A stretch of DNA of 64,000 nucleotides from Balamuthia mandrillaris. Taxonomy: Eukaryota > Discosea > Longamoebia > Balamuthiidae. The stretch is taken from the NCBI GenBank assembly GCA_031835245.1, contig JAVKOQ010000122.1:55001-119000 (forward strand). Reading direction: 5' to 3'. The notes beneath the pieces were generated by a model. The model was not told the origin of the DNA and searched no databases. It worked only from the letters and a program-made list of their open reading frames with translations. Positions 32,700 to 43,318 of this stretch are shown in pieces. A program made the position numbers and the translations under genes. How positions within the stretch are numbered: position 1 is the stretch's first letter; each line of letters starts with the position of its first letter.

Positions 32700-34132
32700 G
32701 AAAAATCAGACAAACCTGACTGTATCGAGACATAACGTCGTTCATGGTTGGTTGAGGCGGCGCCATTGAGTACCACATATTGGTGGAAGCCGTAGAAGAG
32801 GTTAACGACGGAGCGGGCGTGTCGTTCATTAGAGGCTTCAGTAGAGGAAGCCCTGCCTCGTTGACACTGCTCATCGCCTTCACTAACGGCTTTAAGACGT
32901 GTTGCACCAGCCACTATGTATTTGTTGGGGAAATTGAAGAAAAATGATAAGAAGGAAGAAGAGGAATGAGAAGGGAACAAGGAGAACGAGGAGAAGGACA
33001 AGAAGAACAACAAGAAAGAAGGAAAGGGAAGCAGAAAAAATGTACTCCTCTCATGTTTTCTGCCCAATCGTCCAGTTGGAGCGTGGAAATGTTCAGCCTG
33101 TCCAACAACTGAAAGCGTAAAGTAAGCAACCATTAAAAACAAGCAAGCAACTAAGCAAATAAACAAACAAATAAATGGACAACAGAAAAAGAACAGCAAC
33201 TCCAATGTACCTCTTCAGCGGCTTGTGTGTTGAGATATCCAAAGTCTTCTGTCCTTGCTGTGGCCGGCGAGTTTTGAGGAGAAGCTCTGGAAAACAAAAC
33301 AAAAAGTTACTATCAAACAGGGCCTCGCTCTATATAATAGAACGGAGAAAGATAGCAGAAGTAACAGACCGATAGGGCGCAAGACGGAAGCCACCTGTGG
33401 ATGGAGATGGAATTGGGCTTGCGGCTGCATTGCATACAAACAGAATAAATGTTAGAAGAAGGTTAAAAAAAAGGAGGTGTTTAAATATAATAATAAAAAG
33501 AGAAGGTGGAGAACGTGTAGTTTGTCTGCTGAGGCCCTCAAGATAGGCGTTGAGAGCGCGTTCGTCGGTAATTGGGCGCTCACCAGTACGACCTGGAGCT
33601 GGAAACAACAGCGTAAGAAGAAGAAGGACAAGAAAAAGAAGGAAGAGAGAAACGCAACAAGCTAAAGGAGAAGGGGTCATTGGTGAGGAGGGAGCAAGAG
33701 GGAAACGTGGAGAGCCGCTACGTCATTAAGAAAATGGGTTAGCCTATCGGCATAAGGAAGAACAAGAAGAAGAGGGGGAACATGAAGAGGGTAGTAAGAA
33801 GACAAAACGCTTGGTAGCTTGCTTACAAGGTACGAGGACCCTCTCTTCGGAAGAAAGGTGACGGAGAGCGAATGGGTGTTCTCTCAGTGGCAGCCACGCC
33901 ACCGCGAGGCCTTCTGTGCAGTGGCGTTGTGGTAGCAGTGGAGGGTGTTCTTGGGCTGGCCGTTGGTGTTGCTGTGATCGCTCCTCCTCGTTCGTTTCGT
34001 TCATGTGAGGATGGAACAAGTGGTAAACCCTGTTTATTGGCTGCATGTTAGATGAGAAGAGAGCAAGAAGGATAGAGAGAGGAGCAGTGAAGTGGAAGAG
34101 AGAAAGAGAAAGAGAGAAAGAGTGAAAGAGAG

Positions 34133-34165
<33 letters not shown>

Positions 34166-34638
34166 GAGAGAGGCAATGAAGTGGAAGAGAGAAGCCAAAG
34201 AAGAAAAGCAAGAACCAGCAAAGCGCGTTGCCGTTGAGTGAGATGTTGCTCAGCGGGAGGAGACGCCGAAAAGTGTAGCGTCAGGTTATGTAGGGCCACA
34301 CCGAGAAGGACCAGCATCAGTGCGCCTCCTCCGATCAACACGAAAGCAGGAAGCGGTAACGAGTTTACACTTTTCAAAGTCCCAACAAAAGATCGTCAGC
34401 AACAGCATAAGAGAGATAGAGAGAGCAAGGAAGAGAAAACGTACAGAAAGAGTGCGATGAACAAAAGAGCCAACATAGAACCTAGGCCCAGGAGCAAGGG
34501 TCTTTGGGAGTCGCGCGTGTGGAGCGTTTCCAACTGGGCCATGCCCTCCATCTCCCACTTGGAGAACAACGGAGGCGGCAGGCGCGGCGAGGTGGTGGAA
34601 GACACCCCGACCCCGCCATCCGGCGGTGCTGTTCGCAT
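31796..34638 (-). CDS. TMEM209: TMEM209 nuclear-envelope membrane protein
   Basis: Thirteen exons (34638-34445, 34369-34216, 34029-33827, 33717-33659, 33598-33515, 33424-33370, 33286-33211, 33108-33046, 32913-32716, 32639-32531, 32444-32232, 32133-32039, 31924-31796) encode 543 residues, close to the 561 of the human protein. Two membrane helices come first (LLGLGSMLALLFIALFL; PAFVLIGGGALMLVLLGVAL). A Ser/Thr/Pro/Arg linker follows, then the conserved domain: WAENMRGWLVQHVLKPLVKA, LEHYMNVLGCSSREYLIQRI, KGGCMAAFQWNGGGTWKDKE, WTPELPTDSQIVIHLFCTFM and GRNNLFHTLVLFMWCAQNKM. TMEM209 is an inner nuclear membrane and pore-associated protein; its biochemical role is poorly known. Introns hold CT tracts and one GA tract. 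The reading frame of exon 3 was chosen by splice phase over a second open frame. Confidence 0.9.
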
Positions 34639-35003
34639 GTCTCCTTTCTTTTTTGCTTATTTTTTTCTTTGCTGAACTCTCACGTCTTTCATCAGCTTGG
34701 CAAGGGCCGGTCTCATGTCTTCTCTCATGTCCTTTAAATTTCCCGCCATAATCACATTTGGTATTTGAAGCATGCAAATAATGATTGGTATGAAAAAGTC
34801 GACAAATTATATCACATGCCACACATGCTTTTCATTCCTTACATATTTGAAAGAAGAAAGTTTTTTTTTTGAAAAGAAACGAAAAGAAGAAACGATTCGC
34901 TCTCTTCGCGCTCCCCTTCTTTCTTTGTCTTCTTCTTTTTTTGCCTCACGTTGTGGGGGGTTGATTCACAGAGAGAGAGACAGCATCTTAAGATTAGGCC
35001 AGC
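34639..35003. promoter_or_regulatory. Divergent promoter TMEM209 / THOC5
   Basis: It contains E2F-like TTTCCCGCC at 34739-34747 and GTCGACA at 34798-34804. No coding frame of note. Confidence 0.45.
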
Positions 35004-36049
35004 ATGCAAGTGTTGTTGTTGGAGGAAAAAGAGCAGGCGTTGGTCTCCTTCGACCCCGTTTCCTCTCAAACCAAAAAGAGGAAGCTGACGCAACTGGATG
35101 AAGCCAAGGCCTTGTTGGAACAGCTTCACCAGAACATCACCTCCCTCACCTCTCTTCTTTCGCAACCGTCCAACGAGGTACGTTGCTCCCTTCTCCCCTC
35201 TTTCCCCCTTTTTACATCCATCAAAAAAAATGGATTGATTTTTTTTTTGGTTCATAATGATTTAATTCAAAAAAAAAAGCAAACCAAAGAACAGATCTCC
35301 GCGCTTCGCACCAAAGGTTCGCTCCTGTTGCTGCAACTCAGGAACGCCCACCGCGAGCTCCAGCTGGACAAGCAGCGGCAGCTGGACGTGAGCCGCAAGG
35401 CCAAGCACCGCCTCGACCAGCTCCACCTGCAGTACCAAAACCTGCTCTACGAGAGGCACCACTACGAGCGCGAGATCCAGCTCTGCAGGGACTACGCCCC
35501 GAGGAACGTCGTCCAGGAGCTCATCCCCGAAGAGGAGTTTCTTCGCTCTGCTCCTGCCGAACTCACTTCTTCCGCTTCTTCTGCTTCGAGGCAACTAGAA
35601 AAAGAGGAGCAAATGGCGAAAAGTCATCAGATGATGTTGAATCGATTGGCGTTTGAGCTGCAGGAGCGGAAGAAGTTGGGCAAGGAGCTGGAGGAGCTGA
35701 GGGCCAGGAAGGTAGCCCTGGGAGAGGCCATCTCTGCCAAACTCAAGTTCGTGAACGGCTTACCGGACCAATTGAAGGCTTTAAATACGGTTTGTCCTTC
35801 TTCTGCTTCTTCTCTTGTTCTTCTTCTTCTGCCTCTTCTTCTTTTTCTTCCCATTCTTTGCTATGTATCACTCATTTATTTTGTGCCATCAACTACAACA
35901 ACAAAAGGCGACACAACCACTGCAACAATACTTTGGTACTCCAGTAACAGAGCGAGCGGAGCAGCTGCAATCCGCACGGCATCTTCCTTCTCCACTGTAC
36001 ACGCTCTTTTGTCAACTGCACGCTTACAAAGAAGCCTTTGGTCAGTGCA

Positions 36050-36099
<50 letters not shown>

Positions 36100-38228
36100 C
36101 CTCTCTCCCTCTATCTCCTTTAAACTCTTTGTTTTCTCATTCTAAAACAAAATTGAAACAGATGATCAGTTCAATATTGGCATTGTGGGTAGTATCAATG
36201 ATGCCATCGTTCATAACGCCAAAGAATCAGAAGATGACTATTCAAGTAAGTAGTGGACGAAAAAGATAGACGAGAGAGAAAAGAGAGAAGTAAGCAGAGT
36301 AAGATCTAACACTAAACATATAGCAACATCCAAACGAGCTTCTTCAAGCAAACGGTCCTCAACCATTTCTTCTAGCAAGAGGAAAGCTGTTTCTCCTGAC
36401 GATATCTACAAATCACATCCTCTAACCGTTACCGTCCAGTTTAATGATGGTCTCATTCTTTTTTTGCTTTCTTCTTTCCTCATTCTTCTATCATTTGCTA
36501 TATTCAGACTCTCTTCTTACCGTCTTTCATTTTATTACAAATCATCAACAACAACAACAACAACAACAACAACAGATGGAGTATCAACGACTTCCTATGC
36601 TATTGCTTTCCAGTATCTTCCAGCATTAAACGTGGTAACAGCGATGGCCCTATCTTCTCCCACCTCCACAACTCCATCTCCCAACAAATTGGATCACAGT
36701 CTTCTCATCAACTTATTTCCCAATGATCCTGGGCTTGATAGCCCCAATCCTGCCAACCAATATCTCTTCAAAGAGTACAGCTTTCTTTCTATTTTCTTCA
36801 TTTCTTTGTTGCCGCCTCTTCTTTGCTTTACACTGTTTTTTCTTTTTCTTTTTCTTTTTCTTTTTCTTTTCTTTTCTTTCTTTCTTTCTTTTTTTTTGTT
36901 GAGTTTAAAACTTTTTTTGCGTTACTTTGTTTTTATATAATAGCTAACAAATGACCCTCTTTTACTGACCATTTGATTTATAGAGGATTTCGTTATAGCT
37001 CCGTAGAACCAGGCAGACCCTACGCTTGGGCGCAATGGATGGGAGGGCTAGACTTTTTGGCTTCTTCTCACCTCTCTCCTTCTCGCAGAAGAAAACAGAA
37101 ATCTAAGATAGAAGAAGAGCAAGAGAAAGAAAAAGAAAAAGATGGTGAAGAAGTAGAACCAGAAGAACAACAGCAAGAACCAGAAGAGGAAGAAGAGGCT
37201 CTTTTCCCAGCTCGGATACAGCCCAACATCTCTTCTATCATTGAGCGTATTAAGAGGCGGCTTCGGGTTCGCCGTTCATTAACAACTCAACTTTCTCTCT
37301 TAGGTTTGCTTCTCTCTCTCCCTCTCCTCTCTATCTTTGCACTATTTTCTGTATTGGAGCTGAGTATTGATGTTTTATTTCTATCCAAAAAACAGCCAAA
37401 CATACCATACCTTCTGCAAGACAATCTTCAGGAGCAGAACAAACTGTGTTGGCCAGTTGGAGAGAGATATCCGCCGAAGAGTTCAGAACAGCAGAATCCT
37501 CCGAAGCAATGACCACTGAAGAAGGCGAATTACCTTCTTCTTCGTCTTCCTCTTCTTCCTCCTCATCATCTTCCTCATCTTCCTCTTCTTCCCCAACGTC
37601 TGCTCTGTTTTCTTCTTCTTCTGCTTCTTCATGGCATCGCGTGGGTTCTCGTTACTTCAAAGCCATCTTCCAAAAGGACAATGAGCAACAACAACTGGTG
37701 GCTTGGATAGAAGTATCGCCCGAATATCCTATTCGTCCTCCTCGTTTTCGTTTGCTCTTTGCTGCTTCTTCCTCTTCGACGAGTTCGAATGCAAGCAACA
37801 ACTCTGGCAAAGCTAATAACGGAAGAAAGGGATTGTCCGAAGCGGCGAAGGTCTTGGCTGATCCGGAAGCTGTTGCTCTTATGGAAAAGTCTCCGGTTTA
37901 TGACAACGACTTGAAGGTTTCCTTTCTTCCCCTTCAATTGTTCCTCTCTTTCACTGTGTTTTGTTTTTCTCACTCCTTGTTCGTTTGTTTTTTCAACAAA
38001 CAGGCGATAGAAGCAAGAGTGAACACGTTTCGGGTGGAGAGAGGCAAAGACGAGGACGAGGAGAACCTCTTACTCTCCCTTCAGCTGCAGCATCTGCAAT
38101 TTTGCTTTGATGCTTTGGTGGACAGCCGCAAAGGAGGCAGAGGAGGAGCCAAGGCTATGGCGGCAGCTCTCGGCGGTGGCCGCTCCTGCTCTGGCCGTGA
38201 TAGAAAGCCTCTTTCTTCTTTGCCTTGA
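35004..38228 (+). CDS. THOC5: THO complex subunit 5
   Basis: Nine exons (35004-35177, 35280-35789, 35908-36040, 36162-36245, 36324-36449, 36576-36774, 36984-37303, 37396-37916, 38004-38228) encode 763 residues. The N-terminal coiled coil is followed by YQNLLYERHHYEREIQLCRD, QELIPEEEFLRSAP and RLAFELQERKKLGKELEELR, the THOC5 signature. Then come SARHLPSPLYTLFCQLHAYK, DDIYKSHPLTVTVQFNDGVS, FPNDPGLDSPNPANQYLFKE and GRPYAWAQWMGGLDFL. The C-terminal part has WHRVGSRYFKAIFQKD and IEVSPEYPIRPPRFRLLF. THOC5 is a coiled-coil scaffold of the THO/TREX mRNA export complex. Intron 3 carries a (CT)n tract, intron 5 a (CAA)n tract at its acceptor. Exon 8 contains a run of 24 Ser codons. Confidence 0.93.
36051..36106. 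repeat. (CT)n tract in THOC5 intron 3
   Basis: About 45 bp of CT dinucleotide, on the sense strand, shortly after the exon 3 donor. Confidence 0.9.
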
Positions 38229-38360
38229 AAAAAAAATAAACGATGTTGGCCTGTGAGCTTCGTGCAGAAGGGTTGGGAGTAAGTGCAACGGATCATGGGC
38301 TTGTTCAAATGGGGAAGCGGCGAAAGTGTGAGCTTTGTCGCTGTCTGAAACGCAACTCCT

Positions 38361-39020
38361 CTACCTCTCTGTGTTGCGCCTTCTGTAATTTCCTTCCGCT
38401 GCATCGTCGGTGCTACACAGTGCTCCATCCTCCAGTTCTGAAAACGGAAGGCCGTAAGCGAAAGACACAGCCGTCAAATTCTTCGCTTTCTTAACGTAGC
38501 CCATTTGTTTGTTGTAGTCATGGACTACATCAGCTAGGACATCACTATTCTTTTCGATTGTATTCTTGCCGCTGTAAAGGTTGCTAAGGAAGTTGATTTT
38601 TTTTTCCACGCCAGAAGGTTTTTGTTGCCGAAAGGAGATTGCTGCCATTGTCTTTGTTGGGTTTGTTGGGTATGCTCGATAGCACGTTTTCCACGAGCTT
38701 CGTGGCGATGTGGATGTTGCAGGTAAGGGAAGGTCATTCACTTTCCGTGTGCATCCACCGATCAAAAAGAGCTGATGGCCGATCTTTTCGACAGGCAAGT
38801 GTGAAAAAATGGCCTGCTTCTTCAAGACCAGCAGCAGCATCAAAAGCGCCAAAGTAGGAATCTGCTCGTATCGCAAAGCTTCTTCCTGTAGGAAGGTAGG
38901 TGGCCATTCGTAATAATGTTGCTGTGCTTTCACGACACAAGGAGATTTATTGCAGGTAACTAATGGCCGACGGCATGCAGCACAGTTTCTAGGCTTCTTT
39001 GTTGATGTTTCTTTCTTCAT
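38361..39020 (-). mobile_element. Decayed piggyBac-like DDE transposase remnant
   Basis: A 219-codon frame and overlapping frames carry pieces of a piggyBac-family (DDE_Tnp_1_7) transposase. In one frame 38940-38734 reads IRADSYFGAFDAAAGLEEAG then HFFTLACRKDRPSALF, like the DNFFTS...L..L...G...T...R block. In another, 38530-38440 reads DVVHDYNKQMGYVKKAKNLT, like the DYNK-MGGVD motif near the C-terminal end of the catalytic domain. The pieces are in the right order but in different frames, so the gene is broken at several points. I could not find terminal repeats or a TTAA duplication. A Cys-rich plus-strand frame at 38300-38440 resembles the family's C-terminal zinc ribbon but is on the wrong strand. 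Family call is tentative. Confidence 0.45.
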
Positions 39021-39481
39021 CTTTTTTGTTTGTCGACACGTTTAATATCGATCAATAATATATATTGAGAGCCTTCCGATTTCTATCTGCGATTCGGAAG
39101 ATTGGGGCTGTGGAAGAGACGTGAAATCCACCGAAACAAACCACACACACACACACCTGACAAGATGGTTCTTCATTTGCAAGAGGGTGCGGCCGCATGG
39201 GATGGAGGAGAGCATGCATAGGGCAAAGCGTCCGCATTCTCCCATTATTTCGTACGAAAAGTACCTCATCGTTCTGGTTGGTTGTGTGTTTGGACAAAAC
39301 GAAACCCCCCCCCCCTTTTTTTTTTCTCCCTTTTCCTTTCCTTCTTCCAAACAATAAAAGAAGGGCTTGTTGCGTTCTGTTTTCGGTACCAGTTTGTTTG
39401 TTCTTCCTTCCCTTCGAACCCAAAAGATACCAACAACACCAGAAACACTTCCCCAAGCAATAATAACAAAATATACATAAT
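39021..39481. other. Intergenic region upstream of the PSI-domain gene
   Basis: It contains TGTCGACA at 39031-39038, (CA)n at 39144-39157 and a poly-C/poly-T run at 39305-39330. No coding signal was recognised. Confidence 0.5.
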
Positions 39482-39567
39482 ATGGCTGGTGGTCTTCATG
39501 TTCGTTTGTCAACAGCAGCTGGCCTGCTTGCTTCTCTGCTTATCCTCTCCTTCCTCTGTTCAGGTTC

Positions 39568-39609
<42 letters not shown>

Positions 39610-40353
39610 ATCAAACTTTATTCTCTCTCTTATACTGGCTATTTAAAACAAAAAAAAACAGTATGCACAGCAGCAGACGATAAACCAAACTGCAGGAGGT
39701 TCAGAAGCTGCGTCCTCTGCGCAGCCCAAGACCACTGCGGGTGGTGCCACTTCACCAAGGAGTGCATGGCCGGCAACAGCTCCCAACCGTTTCCTCACCC
39801 CGCGCCGCTCCATCACCCCCATTCCTCCTCCTCTTCGCTGCTCCCTCTGCAACCCGTTGAAGAGCCCCTTTGCCCAGAGGGGTATTGGGATTGGAGGGTG
39901 AAGGACTGCCCGGGAGGCTCCGAGTCTTGGGACCCATGGACCATCGCCTTGCTCTCCATCAGCGGCTTCCTGCTGTGCCTCCTGCCCTTGCTGCTGCTCT
40001 TCTTCCTCGTGTTGTGCCTGACGAACGTGGCTTGGCGGGGCAACGATGGAAGAAGAATGGGCTACCGTCGTTACTCCTTCATGAGAACCAACCCTTCTTC
40101 CTATTCCTCCATTCCCACTTCCGCTTATTCCTCGTTCGGAGAAGATGGAGGAGGAAACAGGAGAGAAGAAAGAGAGCCGTACTATTACTTCTCCACGAAC
40201 AACTATCAACCACAGTATCCGCAACAACAACAAACGCAACAGCAACAACACGAAGAAGAAGCCGGAGAAATCAACAGAAGAGAAGGAGGGACAGGAGGGC
40301 CGCCGTATGCCCCTCCTCCACCACCTCAACCTCCTTTCTATCAAACCTTTTGA
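39482..40353 (+). CDS. Single-pass membrane protein with PSI domain
   Basis: Two exons (39482-39563, 39662-40353) encode 257 residues. Exon 1 is a signal peptide (MAGGLHVRLSTAAGLLASLL ILSFLCS). A PSI (plexin-semaphorin-integrin) knot follows: CRRFRSCVLCAAQDHCGWCH then FTKECMAGN, with the CxxC and CGWC spacing of the family. A His/Ser/Pro linker and WDWRVKDCPG lead to one long membrane helix (IALLSISGFLLCLLPLLLLF FLVLCL). The cytoplasmic tail is Tyr/Ser/Gln-rich (YSSIPTSAYSSFGED, YYYFSTNNYQPQYPQQQ) and ends in a Pro run. It is probably a type I cell-surface or endomembrane protein. No closer family is recognised. The intron holds a (CT)n tract. Confidence 0.8.
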
Positions 40354-40470
40354 ACGCACGCAATAGCAAACAGTTCTTCTTTGTTTTGTTAATCGCTGTA
40401 CATAGAACAAAAGCGAAGAAGAACAATAAAGGCAAAACAAACAAAGAAAGAGTTACTTATTAAGCGGGTT

Positions 40471-42904
40471 TCAGGAAGAACGAGTCTCTTCATCCTCTGT
40501 TGAGCTGCTTTCTTTTTGTGCCTTTTGTTGTCGTCTTCGTTCGACGGGCAACATGAATGTGAACTCAGGGACAACTACATCGAACTTTTCACCTGTCTCA
40601 TAAATCTGAACGAAGATGGAAAATAAACATTGAGCCAAATAAGAGGTGGAAGAAGAAGAAGAAGAAAAAGAAGAAGAAGAACAGGAACAAGAAGAAGAAC
40701 AAGAACAAGAACAAGAAGAACGAGGAGAAGCAGAGGGAGAAACCATTGTGAATGAGCCTTTCATGGTGCCGTTGGGAGTGGCAAGGGGACAGCAGCTTTC
40801 GTATTGAAAGTTGGCGCCGGGAGACATGATTGGGTGAAGGCCAATGACTCCTGGCCCCTCCACCTCTTCCACGTGTCCGTTCCCATCTTTGATTTGCCAA
40901 TGTCTGCTTAACAGCTTGATAAAGGAACATTCCTTATGTTAACGGAAGACAAAGAGGCAACAGAAAGAATAGGCGAAAGGAACGAAGAAAGAAACCACAA
41001 AGACTAAGAAAAAACCAAAAGAGAAGGGAAAATAACCTGAGACCGTCTGTAGGAAGAACTCTCAGCCATGCTCATAGAGATTCTATAGGCCCAATAGTAT
41101 CTAGGCGTTGGGGTCGTACCAGCAGCAGACGGAGGAGTGGGAAGAACGCTCAACTCCGGAACGAACAATGGAGAGGCAGTAACACAAATGTCACGAGTGA
41201 CCTCGGAGGCCACCCCCGGTCCTTTTAAAGGGAACAGAGAGATTTGCCCATCGCTGTTCGGCTGGTAGATGCCAGATTCCAAGTCCTCCACATAGCTTTG
41301 AAGAAAGTCGGAGAAGCTGTCAGCCAGCCAAAAACTGTTTGCATAATTGCCACTGGTATTTGGGTCGCTGTTAGCAAAAACAAAGAAGAACGTAGAAAAA
41401 CACAAAACAATAGCAAACCTAGGAGCTATAATATTGCCAGCTTTTCCCTGACCCTCAACATCTTCCAACAACATCAACAAGAACTTGGAGTCCACCACGT
41501 TGAGGGCAATCGGTATGCATCTCCTGAGCCATTGCATGCTTTGTATGTTTTTCACAGCCTCGTGGAATCGTTTCGCGTCCTCTACAGCACAGTGGTGCAT
41601 GCATACGCTGACGAATAGAAAAGAGAAGTGAGAAAAAGAATAAAAGAGAAGAGAGAAGTAGAGCGAGTGAAGAAGAGGAAGAAGCGAATAGAAACCTGTT
41701 GTCATAAAAGCTATAACTGCCCCAAAAGGAGAGAGCACTGCTGTCTTTGAGCTGCCCGTTGTGCAGGCGAAGCGAGCACTTGTAGTCCAAGGGCAAACTA
41801 CAGCCCACCTCATTCTCCAACTCATCGATAGCAGCTTGCGAAGCTTCCGCTGCTAAGCCTTTCACCACTTCCGGTGCATGCCCTTCCATCCTTTTTTTTT
41901 TTGTAAATATCAAACAGAAGAGCAAAGAAGACGAATGGAAGCAGAAGAAGACAAGAGGACAAGAGACGAAAAGGAAGAACATGAAGAAATACAAGAACGA
42001 GAGCACGAAGAGACAGAATAACGAGGAAAAGAAGAAACACAAGAAGAACGAGAACACTCCCAATCACAACAAAGAGAAGGAGAAGGAGAAGGAGAAGAAG
42101 AAGAAGAAGAAGAAGAAGAAGAAGAAGAAGAAGAAGAAGAAGAAGAAGAAGAAGAAGAAGAAGAAAAGAAGAAGAACAACAACAAGAAGAAGAAGAAAAA
42201 CAAGAAGAAAAGAAGAAGAAGAAGAAGAAGAACGAGAAGAAGAAGCAGAAGAAGAAGAAGAAAGAAGAAGAAGAAGAACAAGAAGAAGAAAAGAAAAGAA
42301 GAAGAAGAAGAAGAAGAAGAAGAAGAAGAACAAGAAGAAGAAGAAGAAGAAGAAGAAGAAGAAGAAGAACAAGAAGAACAAGAAGAACAAGAAGGAGAAG
42401 AAGAAGAAGAACAAGAACAAGAAGAAGAAGAAGAAGAACAACAAGAACAACAACAACAACATCAACAAGCAGAAGACGAAAAACAAGAAGGAGAAGAACG
42501 AGGAGAAGAAGCAGAAGCAGAAGCAACCATGCAAGAGCACGATCCCAGAGCGACTTGACACTGGCGAAGCAGCTAATGTAAGGTCGGTACTGAAGGGCAT
42601 GGTTCTTGAACATCGTTTTGTAGTCCTCCTCCCTTTTTTGTTGCTGCTGTTGGGGTTCGCTCCGGAGGGAGAGAACGGAGTGGTCCCACACCTCAGCAAA
42701 GAGGCGCCGCCACAGCGATTGCTCGCGGCTGAGACCGCTCCAGGCCGAGCACACGGAGGCCACGCAGCACAGCTCCTTGGCGCTAAGGTAGGAGAAGACC
42801 TGCAGCATCGGCACCTCTGGCAAGCTTTCCCAACTCACCGCCGCGGCTGTTGTGGTGGTGGTAGTTGTGGTGGTGGTAGTAGTGGTGGTGGTCTCCTCTT
42901 CCAT
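40471..42904 (-). CDS. FBXO3: F-box only protein 3 homologue (F-box, SUKH, ApaG)
   Basis: Six exons (42904-42528, 41890-41696, 41607-41419, 41367-41037, 40914-40744, 40605-40471) encode 465 residues, against 471 in humans. After a Thr run, the F-box is LPEVPMLQVFSYLSAKELCC with CSAWSGLSREQSLWRRLFAE. The SUKH (SMI1/KNR4) domain has AIDELENEVGCSLPLDYKCS then LRLHNGQ, FLLMLLEDVEG and FWLADSFSDFLQSYVEDLES. The C-terminal ApaG domain has RYYWAYRISMSM, SRHWQIKDGNGHVEEVEGPG, VIGLHPIMSPGANFQYESCC and FDVVVPEFTFMLP. FBXO3 is a substrate receptor of SCF ubiquitin ligases. Intron 1 is 637 bp and almost entirely GAA/CTT repeat; all long frames across it are artefacts. The tail is Glu/Ser-rich. Confidence 0.94.
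42085..42450. repeat. Long GAA/CTT tract in FBXO3 intron 1
   Basis: About 365 bp of (GAA)n with interspersed AAGAACAAGAA units, purine-rich on the plus strand and polypyrimidine on the gene's sense strand. It is the longest repeat in the window and could form triplex (H-DNA) structures, as expanded GAA tracts elsewhere do. Confidence 0.92.
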
Positions 42905-43318
42905 CAGTCGCCCAAAAAAAATTTTTTTCTTTCTTTTCTTTGTTTCACGCTTCGAATCTGGCTAACGACAACTTTGTTATTTTTTTATAAAAAACAAAGA
43001 GGCCAGAAGAACGTTAGTTCGACTCCTATCGTATACAAATTTGAAATCAAATGTTTATCGTGTCGACGTGAATTATGAGCTTTAAGAGTCCCAGCGTTAC
43101 ACCGCTTGAAAATAGGGGATGCCTCCAGGTACCACAATCACTCCAAACCCAGCTGTGCGTTCTTGCTGTTGGAATGAGCTCTGGTATCCCGTCTACACCT
43201 ACCGCACAAGCTGAACCTTGAGCTTCCGCAGCGAGTGCCAGGTTTTTTGTTCCTGTCGACACAACTATAGCTTTGCAATTAAGGCTGAAAGAACAACGAG
43301 AGACGAAAGAGAAGGAAC
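42905..43318. other. Divergent promoter FBXO3 / LigT with a frameshifted coding-like relic
   Basis: GTGTCGACGTG lies at 43059-43069 and TGTCGACA at 43254-43261. Between them, on the minus strand, 43270-43101 reads VSTGTKNLALAAEAQGSACA in one frame and then RTAGFGVIVVPGGIPYFQAV followed by a stop in another. This looks like the end of a broken gene of unknown family lying inside the promoter. Confidence 0.4.

Noticed and set aside
34048-34211. Alternative frame of TMEM209 exon 3 (NETNEEERSQQHQRPAQEH)
   Set aside because: Splice phases on both sides select the other open frame, which gives the Ser/Thr/Pro/Arg linker typical of TMEM209.
38243-38494. Plus-strand Cys-rich frame (CELCRCLKRNSSTSLCCAF) as an independent zinc-finger gene
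   Set aside because: It is antisense to the piggyBac-like remnant, starts 15 bp after THOC5 ends and has no promoter space; it may be a second transposon piece or chance.
41910-42700. Very long open frames of Leu/Phe/Ser or Lys/Glu runs on both strands
   Set aside because: They are translations of the GAA/CTT repeat in FBXO3 intron 1; splice phase joins exon 1 (ends 42528) to exon 2 (starts 41890) without them.
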